Source: Halomonas sp. | Lineage (GTDB): Bacteria > Pseudomonadota > Gammaproteobacteria > Pseudomonadales > Halomonadaceae | DNA length: 64,000 nucleotides | Assembly: GCF_020832045.1 (NCBI RefSeq) | Contig: NZ_JAFIFK010000073.1 | Coordinates: forward strand, 1 to 64,000 | Direction of reading: 5' to 3' | Part shown: piece after piece, positions 18,358 through 27,236 of the stretch | Layout: each line of letters starts with the position of its first letter | Numbering within the stretch: the first letter of the stretch is position 1 | The notes under the pieces: generated by a model | Database searches by the model: none | What the model saw: only the letters and a program-made list of their open reading frames with translations | What the model was told of the DNA's origin: nothing | Program-made: the position numbers and the translations under genes

Positions 18358-18856
18358 CAAGAAAAACAACATCCGGCTGTCACCCGAGCCAACAACAAGA
18401 ACAAGGCATTGGAGAGACAGGGCCTGCGCCAACAACAATAACGGCAGGCTGTGAAGAGGATGCGGCTAGGGGCGACAACAACAAGATGCCCCGGAGAGAG
18501 CCGCCCTTCGCTATGAGTGCAACAACAACAAGACATGAGCGAAGCACCGGATCCATCAGGACGCGACGCGCCAACCCCGGCCCAGAACAACGACAACGGC
18601 CGCAAGAGCGCACCTTCGGCAACAATATCAACAAGCCGAAGGGTGGCATATCTCCTATGCCGTCGTGGTTGGATTATTGTTTTGAATACGAGGCGGTCGC
18701 AACCAGGAACGTCAACAATCACAACAACATTGTTGCCTGTGAATCTTGGTGACTGTGGTGCGTATTCAAGGCGATGCGCCATCACGAAGAAGAAACAGCC
18801 GCAAGGACGCAGCACCATTTAGCTTGTCAGAGGAGGCCCATGTGCCTCCTCTTTTG
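18358..18856 (+). ncRNA. crcZ: CrcZ-like Hfq/Crc-sequestering small RNA
   Basis: A non-coding interval of about 500 bases between cbrB and pcnB, the position of crcZ in Pseudomonas. It has its own sigma-54 promoter and ends at an intrinsic terminator. It holds eight clear CA motifs of the AANAAN type: 18359-18370, 18391-18405, 18431-18442, 18475-18485, 18521-18533, 18584-18597, 18621-18635 and 18714-18728. A ninth, weaker motif is at 18784-18797. They are separated by GC-richer spacers able to form stems. In Pseudomonas, CrcZ (about 360-410 nt) titrates Hfq/Crc through such motifs and relieves catabolite repression. This RNA would be somewhat longer. Exact ends are inferred, and no database comparison was possible. 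Confidence 0.82.
18829..18856 (+). terminator. Intrinsic terminator of the CrcZ-like RNA
   Basis: A 9-bp perfect stem (18829-18837 with 18844-18852) with a 6-base loop runs into TTTT. It lies downstream of all CA motifs and upstream of the pcnB promoter candidate. Confidence 0.85.
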
Positions 18857-18901
18857 CTATATCGATGCTGTATTTCCCCGCCGCGGAAATCGCAGGCCGC
18901 T

Positions 18902-18929
18902 TTGCAAGGTGTCGGCGGTCCGCTACACT
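18902..18929 (+). promoter_or_regulatory. Candidate sigma-70 promoter for pcnB
   Basis: TTGCAA (18902-18907), a 16-base spacer and TACACT (18924-18929) lie about 37 bases before the pcnB start, just after the sRNA terminator. Confidence 0.5.
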
Positions 18930-18965
18930 CTAGTACTTTCGCACACTGCGAGTCGAAATCGCCGC

Positions 18966-20363
18966 ATGTTCAAAGGATTTACCCGCTTTCTGCAGAGCCC
19001 TGGCACACACTTGAGGACGCTTTTCGGTCCCCAGGACGCTCCCGGGGGGCAGACAGGACCCCGTATCATTCCTCGCGACCAGCACCCCGTGTCGCGCCAG
19101 CACTTCAGCGAATCGGCGCTCAAGGTACTCTACCGCCTGCACAATGCCGGATTCGAGGCCTACCTGGTCGGCGGCTGTATCCGCGATTCGCTGCTGGGCA
19201 AGATGCCCAAGGACTTCGATGTCGCCACCGATGCGACACCGGAGCAAGTGCGTGAGCTGTTTCGCAACTCGCGCATCATCGGACGACGCTTTCGTATCGT
19301 TCACGTTCGCTTCGGCCGTGAAGTGATCGAAGTCACCACCTTTCGCGGCACCCACAACGACGAACACGGCGACCACATCGCCCAACAGTCGGATCAGGGG
19401 CTCCTGCTTCGCGACAACGTATGGGGCAGCATTCAGGAAGATGCCATTCGTCGCGACTTCACGGTGAATGCCCTGTACTACAGCATCGCGGACTTCTCGA
19501 TCCACGACTTTGCCGATGGCATGCGCGACATCGAGTCCCGCACGCTGCGCCTGATCGGCGACCCGGCCGTGCGCTATCGTGAGGACCCGGTACGCATGCT
19601 GCGTGCCGTGCGCTTCGCCGCCAAGCTGGGCTTTCATATCGCGCCGGCGTCGGAAAAGCCAATCGCCGAGATGGCCCCGCTGCTGTTGCAGATCCCACCC
19701 GCCCGGCTCTTCGATGAAGTGCTCAAGCTGTTCATGGCCGGGCATGGCGTCGAAACCTTCCGCCTGCTGCGGCGGTACGGCCTGTTCGCCATGCTCTTCC
19801 CCGAAACCGATGAAGCCATGGCCGGACAGCCATGGGCCGAGTCGCTCATCGAGCACGCCCTGGCCAGCACCGATACGCGAATTCATGAGGAGCGACCGGT
19901 GACACCGGCTTTCCTTTTCGCCGCTCTACTGTGGGCTCCCGTACAGCGCCGCCAGGCCGCTCTGGAAGAGGAAGACTTGCCGCCGATCCCGGCGCTGCAG
20001 CTCGCCTCGCAGCAGGTGCTGGCGCGCCAGCTGCAGCATATCTCGATTCCCAAGCGCTTCAGCATGCCGATGCGCGATATCTGGGATCTGCAGCAGCGCC
20101 TGCCACAGCGGCGCGGTAAACGCGCCCAGCAGAACCGTGAGCACCCGCGCTTTCGGGCCGCGTACGACTTCCTGTTGCTCCGCGAGGCCTCAGGCGAGAT
20201 CGAGCCCGGCCTGGGCGAGTGGTGGACCGCCTACCAGGAAGGCGACGAGCATGAGCAGCGCCGTTTGCTCGAGAAAGCCGGTGCCGATGCCGGGCCAGGC
20301 GGAAACGTACGCCGTAAGCGGCCACGCAAACGGCGACGGCGCAGCTCACCCGGACCTTCATGA
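18966..20363 (+). CDS. pcnB: Poly(A) polymerase I
   Basis: PcnB adds poly(A) tails to RNA 3' ends and so promotes decay. The 465-residue protein has the nucleotidyltransferase signature LVGGCIRDSLLGK (67-79) followed by catalytic DFD (83-85), the RRDFTVNALYY and RMLRAVRFAAKLGF motifs of the class II CCA/PAP superfamily, and an Arg/Lys-rich tail (RKRPRKRRRR) as in other bacterial poly(A) polymerases. ATG 18966 is chosen because the frame upstream runs back into the sRNA gene. It overlaps folK by ATGA. Confidence 0.95.
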   Translation: MFKGFTRFLQSPGTHLRTLFGPQDAPGGQTGPRIIPRDQHPVSRQHFSESALKVLYRLHNAGFEAYLVGGCIRDSLLGKMPKDFDVATDATPEQVRELFRNSRIIGRRFRIVHVRFGREVIEVTTFRGTHNDEHGDHIAQQSDQGLLLRDNVWGSIQEDAIRRDFTVNALYYSIADFSIHDFADGMRDIESRTLRLIGDPAVRYREDPVRMLRAVRFAAKLGFHIAPASEKPIAEMAPLLLQIPPARLFDEVLKLFMAGHGVETFRLLRRYGLFAMLFPETDEAMAGQPWAESLIEHALASTDTRIHEERPVTPAFLFAALLWAPVQRRQAALEEEDLPPIPALQLASQQVLARQLQHISIPKRFSMPMRDIWDLQQRLPQRRGKRAQQNREHPRFRAAYDFLLLREASGEIEPGLGEWWTAYQEGDEHEQRRLLEKAGADAGPGGNVRRKRPRKRRRRSSPGPS

Positions 20364-20863
20364 TCTATCGCGTCGATGCCTATGTGGGTCTGGGCAGCAA
20401 TCTGGACGCTCCCATCGCTCAGGTGCGCCGGGCACTCGACGAGCTCGGCAAGCTGCCGCTGACCGAGAGCATCGGCGCATCGCGGCTATACGTCACCCGT
20501 CCGGTCGGCCCCCAGGATCAACCCGATTTCATCAACGCCGTCGCCCACCTGAGCACGCACCTTTCTCCTCTCGCCCTGCTGGATCAGCTCCAGGCACTTG
20601 AGCAGCGACACCGTCGAAGGCGCATTCGTCACTGGGGCCCCCGCACCCTCGACCTCGACCTGCTAGTGTACGGAAACGAGACCCTGCAGTTGCCACGCCT
20701 AAACGTGCCACACCCGCAAATGAAAGTGCGTGGCTTCGTTCTGCTGCCGCTGGCAGAGCTTGCACCACGGCTGCGACTCCCGGATGGAAGCCATGTCGGT
20801 GCGCTGGCGAAAGCGCTCGGGACAACCGACGGGGTCGAAGTGTTACCCGACAACCTAGGCTGA
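20360..20863 (+). CDS. folK: 6-hydroxymethyl-7,8-dihydropterin pyrophosphokinase
   Basis: HPPK transfers pyrophosphate from ATP to hydroxymethyl-dihydropterin in folate synthesis. The protein has 167 residues, the normal size. It shows the amino-terminal GLGSNL, the central VGPQDQPDFINAV, and the ATP/Mg signature HWGPRTLDLDLLVYG, followed by LNVPHPQMKVRGFVLLPL. The start overlaps the pcnB stop in ATGA, so it is translationally coupled. The folP partner is elsewhere in this window (36.2 kb). Confidence 0.96.
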   Translation: MIYRVDAYVGLGSNLDAPIAQVRRALDELGKLPLTESIGASRLYVTRPVGPQDQPDFINAVAHLSTHLSPLALLDQLQALEQRHRRRRIRHWGPRTLDLDLLVYGNETLQLPRLNVPHPQMKVRGFVLLPLAELAPRLRLPDGSHVGALAKALGTTDGVEVLPDNLG

Positions 20864-20873
20864 GGCGCCAGGT

Positions 20874-20910
20874 GTTACCAGTCGACACGACCGTAGTATT
20901 CTGGTAACAA
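20874..20910. promoter_or_regulatory. Inverted repeat TGTTACCAG / CTGGTAACA upstream of panB
   Basis: TGTTACCAG (20874-20882) and CTGGTAACA (20902-20910) are exact reverse complements separated by 19 bases, in the 110-base gap before panB. A further GTGTTACCC lies at the end of folK. The half-site core is the same as in the sites upstream of the CrcZ-like RNA. A TAGTAT at 20895-20900, possibly a -10, falls inside. I see no sigma-54 promoter nearby, so this could be an operator or a CbrB site. Confidence 0.5.
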
Positions 20911-20973
20911 TCACGCGCAGCACAGGCGCCAGGGGCTCAACGCCGCTTGCCCGAGACACAACGAGAGCACGCC

Positions 20974-21765
20974 ATGAAAACCGTCACGCTAAGCACTCTG
21001 CAAGCCTACAAGCGCGCAGGTGAAACCTTCAGCTGCCTGACCGCCTATGATGCGTCCTTTGCCCGTACCGCCACGGAGGCGGGCATCGAGGTGCTGCTGG
21101 TCGGCGACTCCCTCGGCATGGTGCTGCAGGGGCACGACAGCACCCTGCCGGTAACCCTCGACGACATCTGCTACCACACGCGCTGCGTGGCGCGCGCCAA
21201 GGGCACGAGCCTGTTGATGGTCGACCTGCCCTTCATGAGCAACGCCACTACCGAGCGCATGCTGAACGACGCCGGCGAGCTGATGCGCGCCGGCGCCGAA
21301 CTGGTCAAGGTCGAAGGCGAAGCCTGGATGGCCGATGGCATTCGCGAACTGACCCGGCGCGGCGTCCCCGTATGCGCTCACCTTGGCCTGACCCCGCAGA
21401 CCGTTCATCAACTCGGCGGCTACAAGGTCCAGGGGCGAGATGCCGAGCGCGCGGCGCAGATTCTCGAGGATGCTCGTACCCTGGCTGACGCCGGCGCCTC
21501 GGTCATACTACTGGAGTGTGTACCGGCAAGCCTCGGGCGTGCCATTACCGAAGCCCTGGACGTGCCGGTGATCGGCATCGGCGCCGGTCCCGATACCGAC
21601 GGCCAGATCCTGGTCATGCATGACGTGCTCGGCGTTACTCACGGACGCACGCCTCGCTTCGTCAAGAATTTCATGGCCGAGGCCGACGACATCTCCGGCG
21701 CGTTCCGCCGCTACCATGAAGAGGTCAAGGCACGTCGATTCCCTGCCAAGGAACACAGTTTCTAG
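20974..21765 (+). CDS. panB: 3-methyl-2-oxobutanoate hydroxymethyltransferase
   Basis: PanB makes ketopantoate from alpha-ketoisovalerate and methylene-tetrahydrofolate, the first step of pantothenate synthesis. The 263-residue TIM-barrel protein has [20 protein letters not shown], the magnesium-site aspartates (VGDS and MVDLPF), KVEGE and HLGLTPQ motifs. ATG 20974 gives the conserved amino end ([13 protein letters not shown]); an upstream in-frame ATG at 20947 has no family support. It forms panB-panC-panD with close spacing; a palindromic site precedes it. Confidence 0.96.
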   Translation: MKTVTLSTLQAYKRAGETFSCLTAYDASFARTATEAGIEVLLVGDSLGMVLQGHDSTLPVTLDDICYHTRCVARAKGTSLLMVDLPFMSNATTERMLNDAGELMRAGAELVKVEGEAWMADGIRELTRRGVPVCAHLGLTPQTVHQLGGYKVQGRDAERAAQILEDARTLADAGASVILLECVPASLGRAITEALDVPVIGIGAGPDTDGQILVMHDVLGVTHGRTPRFVKNFMAEADDISGAFRRYHEEVKARRFPAKEHSF

Positions 21766-21794
21766 CTCCGTCTTTCCTTCCAGGAGTCCTGCTG

Positions 21795-22643
21795 ATGCGT
21801 ACTCTGCGAGACATACCGGCGCTACGTGAGGCGCTCGGCGAGCACCGCCGCCGTGACCAGCGCATTGGGCTGGTGCCGACCATGGGCAATCTGCACGCCG
21901 GGCACCTGGCCCTGGTGGAGACCGCCAGGCGGCATGCCGAAGTGGTGGTGGCCACCGTTTTCGTCAATCCGCTTCAGTTCGGCGCGGGAGAGGACCTCGA
22001 AGCCTACCCGCGCACGCTGGCCGACGACCAGGCCAAGCTCGAAGCTGCCGGCTGCGACCTGCTGTTCACGCCCACTGAAGCGACACTCTATCCCCGCGGC
22101 CTGGTGAACCAGACCCGCGTGTGCGTGCCGGCCGTGAGCGAGGGGCTTTGTGGCGGCTCACGTCCCGGCCATTTCGACGGCGTCTCGACCGTGGTCAGTA
22201 TTCTCTTCAATCTGGTGCAGCCCGACGTCGCCTGTTTCGGAGAGAAGGACTACCAGCAGCTGGCCGTCATCCGCAAGCTGGTGGCGGATCTGCACTTTCC
22301 CATCGAGATCGTCGGCGTGCCCATCGTCCGCGCCGAAGACGGCCTGGCGCTATCGTCGCGCAACGGCTATCTCGACCAGGCCGAACGCGCCACCGCCCCC
22401 GAGCTGCACCACACCCTGGCCGCAATGCGCGAGGCGCTCGAGGCCGGCGAACCCATCGAGGCAACGCTTGATTCTGGCCGGCAGCGGCTGCAAGAGGTCG
22501 GTTTCGATCCCGACTATCTGGAACTGCGCGCCACAGACCTGGAGCCGGCAACGGCAACGACTCACGAGGCCGTGCTGCTCGCCGCCGCCCGCCTGGGCAA
22601 GACTCGCCTGATCGACAATCTGACCCTTACCCTGCCGCAGTGA
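21795..22643 (+). CDS. panC: Pantothenate synthetase
   Basis: PanC condenses pantoate with beta-alanine using ATP. The 282-residue protein of the HIGH nucleotidyltransferase fold contains [14 protein letters not shown] (the HIGH motif appears as HAGH), the VFVNPLQF pantoate-site motif, FGEKDYQQL and [16 protein letters not shown] precedes the start by about 9 bases. It lies 29 bases after panB and 37 before panD. Confidence 0.96.
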   Translation: MRTLRDIPALREALGEHRRRDQRIGLVPTMGNLHAGHLALVETARRHAEVVVATVFVNPLQFGAGEDLEAYPRTLADDQAKLEAAGCDLLFTPTEATLYPRGLVNQTRVCVPAVSEGLCGGSRPGHFDGVSTVVSILFNLVQPDVACFGEKDYQQLAVIRKLVADLHFPIEIVGVPIVRAEDGLALSSRNGYLDQAERATAPELHHTLAAMREALEAGEPIEATLDSGRQRLQEVGFDPDYLELRATDLEPATATTHEAVLLAAARLGKTRLIDNLTLTLPQ

Positions 22644-22680
22644 AGCGGCACCTTTAGCATTCCGGAGGTATGAAGCCCGC

Positions 22681-23061
22681 ATGTTCACCGTCATGCTCAA
22701 GGCCAAGCTGCACATGGCCCGCGTTACCCATGCCGTGCTCAATTATGAAGGCTCCTGTGCCATCGACGGCGAGCTGCTGGACATGTCCGGCATCCGCGAA
22801 AACGAGCAGATTCAAATCTATAACGTCGAGAACGGCCAGCGTTTCACCACCTATGCCATTCGGGCCGAAGAGGGCTCCCGGGTCATCTCGATCAACGGTG
22901 CCGCTGCGCATCTGGCCGGCCCCGGCGACCGTGTGATCATTTGCAGCTATGCTCATTACAGCGAGACCGAACTGGTAAACCACCAGCCCAGCCTCGTCTA
23001 TTTGCAGGAAGGCAATATCGTCAGCCATACCAGCAACGCCATTCCCGTCCAGTTTGCCTGA
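22681..23061 (+). CDS. panD: Aspartate 1-decarboxylase proenzyme
   Basis: PanD makes beta-alanine for pantothenate from aspartate using a pyruvoyl group formed by self-cleavage. The 126-residue proenzyme has the cleavage site YEGSC with Gly24-Ser25, plus the ENGQRFTTY and [12 protein letters not shown] motifs. A GGAGG site precedes the ATG. Cleavage in gammaproteobacteria usually needs PanZ/PanM, which is not seen in this window. Confidence 0.96.
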   Translation: MFTVMLKAKLHMARVTHAVLNYEGSCAIDGELLDMSGIRENEQIQIYNVENGQRFTTYAIRAEEGSRVISINGAAAHLAGPGDRVIICSYAHYSETELVNHQPSLVYLQEGNIVSHTSNAIPVQFA

Positions 23062-23108
23062 CCGGTCAGGGACCTCAGCGGCGGCGCCTGCCGTTTCCTC
23101 GAGGGGGA

Positions 23109-23138
23109 TTGTCGCAGTGCACAAGAGTCGCCTATGCT
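23109..23138 (+). promoter_or_regulatory. Candidate sigma-70 promoter for the thiolase gene
   Basis: TTGTCG (23109-23114), an 18-base spacer and TATGCT (23133-23138) lie about 40 bases before the thiolase start. Confidence 0.4.
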
Positions 23139-23177
23139 GGTTCGGATAACGTCAGTGAACGACTCAGGAGAATTACA

Positions 23178-24353
23178 ATGCAAGATGTGGTGATTGTCGC
23201 CGCTCGTCGTACAGCCATCGGCGCCTTCGGGGGATCGCTTGCCGGCATTCCTGCCAGCGACCTCGGTGCGCTGGTGATAAAGGACCTTCTGGCTTCCACC
23301 GGTGTGGCTCCCGACCAGGTCGACGAGGTGCTCCTAGGCCAGGTCCTCACAGCCGGTGTAGGCCAGAACCCGGCTCGCCAGGCCGCCATCAAGGCCGGCC
23401 TGCCGCACACCGTACCAGCCATGACCATCAACAAGGTGTGTGGATCCGGCCTCAAGGCCATCCACCTGGCCACTCAGGCCATCCGCTGCGGCGATGCCGA
23501 ACTGATCATCGCCGGTGGCCAGGAGAACATGTCGGCCTCGCCCCACGTGCTGCCCAATTCACGTAACGGACAGCGTATGGGCGACTGGAAGGCCATCGAT
23601 ACCATGGTGCATGACGGCCTGTGGGACGCCTTCAATAATATCCACATGGGTATTACCGCCGAGAATCTGGCCGAGAAGTACGGTATCACTCGCGAGGCCA
23701 TGGACGAATTCGCCGCCGCCTCGCAGCAGAAAGCCGCCGCCGCCATCAGAGAAGGCCGCTTCAAGAGCCAGATCGTGCCGGTGGAGATCCCACAGCGCAA
23801 GGGCGATCCGGTGGTCTTCGACACCGACGAGAACCCGCGTGAAGTCAGCGCCGACAAGCTCGCCGGGATGAAGCCTGCGTTCAAGAAGGACGGTACCGTC
23901 ACTGCCGGTAACGCCTCTTCCCTCAATGACGGCGCCGCCGCGGTGATGATCTGCTCCGCCGAGAAAGCCAAGCAGCTCGGTCTAGAGCCGCTGGCGCGCA
24001 TTGCCGGCTACAGCAATGCCGGCGTCGACCCGGCGATCATGGGCATTGGCCCGGCCCCGGCTACCCGCCGCTGCCTCGAAAAGGCCGGCTGGACGCTGGA
24101 CGATCTCGACCTGATCGAAGCCAACGAAGCCTTCGCTGCCCAGGCGCTGTCGGTCAACAAGGAACTCGGCTGGGATACCTCCAAGGTCAACGTCAACGGC
24201 GGTGCTATCGCATTGGGCCATCCCATCGGCGCCTCCGGTTGCCGGGTTTTCATCACCCTGCTGCATGAGATGATCGCCCGCGATGCCAAGAAGGGCCTGG
24301 CTACGCTGTGTATCGGTGGTGGGCAGGGTGTCGCCCTCGCCATCGAGCGATAA
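23178..24353 (+). CDS. Acetyl-CoA C-acetyltransferase (thiolase)
   Basis: A 391-residue thiolase that condenses two acetyl-CoA or cleaves acetoacetyl-CoA. The acyl-accepting cysteine is C88 (NKVCGSG), the catalytic histidine H348 (GHPIGASG) and the second cysteine C378 (CIGGGQG); NEAFAAQ is intact. This is the biosynthetic, PhaA/AtoB-like type. Polyhydroxybutyrate producers use it for acetoacetyl-CoA, but no phaB or phaC is adjacent, so the pathway is open. ATG 23178 follows CAGGAG by 7 bases. Confidence 0.93.
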   Translation: MQDVVIVAARRTAIGAFGGSLAGIPASDLGALVIKDLLASTGVAPDQVDEVLLGQVLTAGVGQNPARQAAIKAGLPHTVPAMTINKVCGSGLKAIHLATQAIRCGDAELIIAGGQENMSASPHVLPNSRNGQRMGDWKAIDTMVHDGLWDAFNNIHMGITAENLAEKYGITREAMDEFAAASQQKAAAAIREGRFKSQIVPVEIPQRKGDPVVFDTDENPREVSADKLAGMKPAFKKDGTVTAGNASSLNDGAAAVMICSAEKAKQLGLEPLARIAGYSNAGVDPAIMGIGPAPATRRCLEKAGWTLDDLDLIEANEAFAAQALSVNKELGWDTSKVNVNGGAIALGHPIGASGCRVFITLLHEMIARDAKKGLATLCIGGGQGVALAIER

Positions 24354-24364
24354 GCAGAGCGGCG

Positions 24365-24457
24365 CCGGGAACAGGCCGTAGAGGGGGTCCTACGCCAGGG
24401 ATGGCGTCGGTAGCGCCCAGTAAGGGTTTACAGCGCCCCCTTTAGGCCTGTTCCCGG
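24365..24457. repeat. Palindromic intergenic element after the thiolase gene
   Basis: Arms CCGGGAACAGGCC (24365-24377) and GGCCTGTTCCCGG (24445-24457) are exact reverse complements about 67 bases apart. The interior has a second hairpin (ACGCCAGGGATGGCGT) and a partial pairing of GAGGGGGT with GCCCCCTTT. It fills the gap between convergent genes. The form suggests a dispersed extragenic palindrome; other copies cannot be checked here. Confidence 0.55.
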
Positions 24458-24473
24458 ATCAGCCGCGGCGCGT

Positions 24474-24511
24474 AAAAAAACCGCCCCCATGGCCAGGCCA
24501 TGGGGGCGGTT
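24474..24511 (-). terminator. Intrinsic terminator of pnp
   Basis: Stem 24479-24494 with 24496-24511 is a perfect 16-bp inverted repeat (the real loop is formed by opening the innermost pairs). On the minus strand it runs into a T tract (A7 at 24474-24480 on the plus strand), 23 bases after the pnp stop. Confidence 0.9.
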
Positions 24512-24533
24512 CGCGTTTCGGCTCGGGTGCGGC

Positions 24534-26666
24534 TTACAGCGCAGTCTCGGCCTGCTCGGCTTCGAAGGCAGCCTTCTCTTCCGGCGTGATCTCCTTGATG
24601 GAGAGCTTCACACGGTTGCGGTTGTCGATGTCGAGCACCTTGACCACTACCTCGTCTCCCTCATTGAGGAAGTCGCGCACGTCGTTGACCCGCTCGGCCA
24701 CGATCTGGGAAATATGCACCAGACCATCCGTTCCCGGCATGATGTTGACGAAAGCGCCGAAGTCGGCGATGCGCACTACCTTACCTTGGTAGAGCTTGCC
24801 GATTTCGGCCTCGGCAGTGATCGACAGTACGATATCGATGGCTTTCTTGGCCGCCGCCTTGTCCTCGGCATAGATGCGCACGGTGCCGTCATCGTCCAGG
24901 TCGATGGACGCCCCGGTATCTTCGCAGATCTTGCGGATGGTGGCGCCGCCCTTGCCGATGACGTCACGGATCTTGTCCGGGTCGATCTTGATGGTGGCCA
25001 TGGAGGGCGCGTTCTCGGAAACCTCGGAACGACTCTGAGCGATCACCGCATTCATCTGCTCGAGAATGTGCAGGCGAGCCTCGTTGGCCTGCTGCAGGGC
25101 GATCTCCATGATCTCCTCATTGATGCCCTCGATCTTGATGTCCATCTGCAGGGCGGTGACACCAGCCGCACTGCCTGCCACCTTGAAATCCATGTCGCCG
25201 AGGTGATCCTCGTCGCCGAGGATGTCGGTAAGCACGGCGAAGCCGTCGTCATCCTTCACCAGGCCCATGGCGATACCCGCCACCGGGGCCTTCACCGGTA
25301 CGCCGGCGTCCATCAGCGCCAGAGAGGCACCACACACCGAAGCCATGGAGCTTGAGCCATTGGACTCGGTGATTTCGGAAACCACGCGAATGGTGTAGGG
25401 GAAATCCGCCTCGTCTGGCAGCATCGCTTCAACACCGCGTCGCGCCAAGCGGCCATGCCCGATTTCGCGGCGCTTGGGACCGCCCATGAAGCCAGCCTCG
25501 CCCACGCAGTAGGGGGGGAAGTTGTAGTGCAGCAGGAAACGATCCTTGCGTTCGCCTTCCAGCGACTCGATCAGCTGGGCATCGCGCAGAGTGCCCAGGG
25601 TAGCGATGACGATCGCCTGGGTCTCACCGCGGGTGAAAATCGCCGAGCCGTGAGTCTTGGGCAGGCTGCCCACCTCGATGGCCAGCGGCCGCACGGTCTT
25701 CTGGTCACGGCCGTCGATACGCGGCTCGCCTTTGACCACGCGACTGCGAACGACGCGTTTCTCCAGACCAGCGAAGGCACCCTTGACCTCATCGGCACTG
25801 AACTGTCCTTCTTCCTCGCCGACCAGCTGCTCTACCGCCTGTTCCTTGAGCGCGGTGAGCGCATCCTGGCGAGCCATCTTGTCGGTGATGCGATAGGCTT
25901 CACCGATCTTGGCTTCGAACGCCGTGACGACAGCCTGCTTCAGCGCGGTGTTTTCCGCGGGCGGCTGCCAGTCCCACTTCGGCTTGCCGGCTTCGGCGAC
26001 CAGCTCATTGATGGCAGAGATGGCGACCTGCATCTCCTGGTGGCCGAAGAGCACGGCACCCAACATTTCATCCTCGAGCAGCTCATCGGCTTCGGACTCG
26101 ACCATCAGCACGGCCTTCTCGGTGCCGGCGACGACCATGTCCAGCTCGGAGCCGGCGAGCTCTTCCACCGTGGGGTTGAGGAAGTAGCCTTTGTCTTCGT
26201 TGAAACCGACGCGGGCGGCAGCGATTGGGCCGTTGAACGGCACGCCGGAGATCGACAGCGCCGCGGAGGTGCCGAGCATCGCCGCAATGTCCGGATCATG
26301 ATTGCGGTCGGTGGAGAGCACCGTACAGATGACCTGCACCTCATTCATGAAGCCCTTGGGAAAGAGTGGGCGAATGGGACGATCGATCAGTCGCGAAGTG
26401 AGGGTCTCCTTCTCGGTGGGACGCCCTTCGCGCTTGAAGAAGCCGCCAGGGATCTTGCCCACGGCGTAGGTCTTCTCCTGGTAGAACACCGCCAGGGGGA
26501 AGAAGTCCTGACCTGGCTTGACATCTTTCTTGGCGACCACGGTGCACAGCACCACGGTGTCGTCCATGGTGACCATGACGGCAGCGGTGGCCTGGCGAGC
26601 GATGCGCCCGGTTTCCAGGGTGACGGTACTGCGACCGTACTGAAATGTTTTCTTGACCGGATTCAC
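24534..26666 (-). CDS. pnp: Polynucleotide phosphorylase
   Basis: PNPase is the phosphorolytic 3'-5' exoribonuclease of the degradosome. The 710-residue protein contains two RNase PH domains (about 10-225 and 325-540), an all-alpha linker, a KH domain with [11 protein letters not shown] (about 555-615) and a C-terminal S1 domain (about 620-690, [13 protein letters not shown]). I chose the GTG at 26666, with AAGGAAG before it and giving the family's MNPVKKTF beginning; a TTG five codons upstream is the alternative. It lies downstream of rpsO, as in E. coli and Pseudomonas, with a terminator hairpin between. Confidence 0.96.
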   Translation of the reverse strand: MNPVKKTFQYGRSTVTLETGRIARQATAAVMVTMDDTVVLCTVVAKKDVKPGQDFFPLAVFYQEKTYAVGKIPGGFFKREGRPTEKETLTSRLIDRPIRPLFPKGFMNEVQVICTVLSTDRNHDPDIAAMLGTSAALSISGVPFNGPIAAARVGFNEDKGYFLNPTVEELAGSELDMVVAGTEKAVLMVESEADELLEDEMLGAVLFGHQEMQVAISAINELVAEAGKPKWDWQPPAENTALKQAVVTAFEAKIGEAYRITDKMARQDALTALKEQAVEQLVGEEEGQFSADEVKGAFAGLEKRVVRSRVVKGEPRIDGRDQKTVRPLAIEVGSLPKTHGSAIFTRGETQAIVIATLGTLRDAQLIESLEGERKDRFLLHYNFPPYCVGEAGFMGGPKRREIGHGRLARRGVEAMLPDEADFPYTIRVVSEITESNGSSSMASVCGASLALMDAGVPVKAPVAGIAMGLVKDDDGFAVLTDILGDEDHLGDMDFKVAGSAAGVTALQMDIKIEGINEEIMEIALQQANEARLHILEQMNAVIAQSRSEVSENAPSMATIKIDPDKIRDVIGKGGATIRKICEDTGASIDLDDDGTVRIYAEDKAAAKKAIDIVLSITAEAEIGKLYQGKVVRIADFGAFVNIMPGTDGLVHISQIVAERVNDVRDFLNEGDEVVVKVLDIDNRNRVKLSIKEITPEEKAAFEAEQAETAL

Positions 26667-26785
26667 GGCGACTTCCTTCAACTTGTCTCTACTTCATGTA
26701 TGGGTCGTTTTTTGACTCGGCGACCATTTTAGGGGTTGACGCGCACGAGAGCCACCTATACCACCCTTTTCGCCGCCGGAAACGC

Positions 26786-26817
26786 AAAACGGGCAGCCCC
26801 CGGTGGGGACTGCCCGT
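26786..26817 (-). terminator. Intrinsic terminator between rpsO and pnp
   Basis: A GC-rich stem (26789-26800 with 26805-26817, one bulged base) is followed on the minus strand by TTTT. Such a hairpin between rpsO and pnp is also known in E. coli, where read-through and RNase III control pnp. Confidence 0.8.
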
Positions 26818-26866
26818 CTCTTATGGCCGAAGAAAGGTGGATTTCGCGTTACGAAATCCCCTTTTC

Positions 26867-27136
26867 TTAGCGACGCAGACCGAGGCGCTGGATGAGAGCC
26901 TGATAGCGCGACAGATCCTTGCGCTTCAGGTAGTCCAGCAGCTTGCGGCGCTGGTTGACCATGCGGATCAGGCCACGACGCGAGTGGTGATCCTGCTTGT
27001 TGGTCTTGAAGTGATCCTGCAGGCCATCGATGTTGGCGCTCAGCAGAGCCACCTGAACCTCGGGGGAACCGGTGTCGTTGTCGCCACGCGCGAATTCCTT
27101 GACGATTTCGGCCTTCTGTTCAGCGGTAAGTGCCAT
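26867..27136 (-). CDS. rpsO: 30S ribosomal protein S15
   Basis: S15 binds 16S rRNA early in small-subunit assembly. The 89-residue protein has the canonical length and motifs: [34 protein letters not shown] and the basic end. ATG 27136 gives the family's MALTAEQK; an upstream extension of 11 codons is not supported. It lies between truB and pnp, the standard order. Confidence 0.98.
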   Translation of the reverse strand: MALTAEQKAEIVKEFARGDNDTGSPEVQVALLSANIDGLQDHFKTNKQDHHSRRGLIRMVNQRRKLLDYLKRKDLSRYQALIQRLGLRR

Positions 27137-27236
27137 CTGTTTCTCCAGTAAGCAATATGCCTGAAACATGAATGTATGAGACCACGCATATTTGCAGTCT
27201 CGGACGTCTCTTCCTCACAGGCAGCTACGCTGCCCG

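Noticed and set aside
18358-18800. AAC-rich repeats considered as a microsatellite or CRISPR-like array
   Set aside because: The motifs are short, unequal and irregularly spaced with unrelated spacers; there are no constant repeats and no cas genes.
18177-18818. 213-codon minus-strand frame and 145-codon plus-strand frame (18315-18752) across the CrcZ-like locus
   Set aside because: Neither has a ribosome site or family similarity, and they cut across the promoter, CA motifs and terminator that explain the sequence better as RNA.
20874-20973. Sigma-54 promoter ahead of panB to go with the TGTTACCAG dyad
   Set aside because: No GG-N10-GC core with acceptable flanks was found between the dyad and panB.
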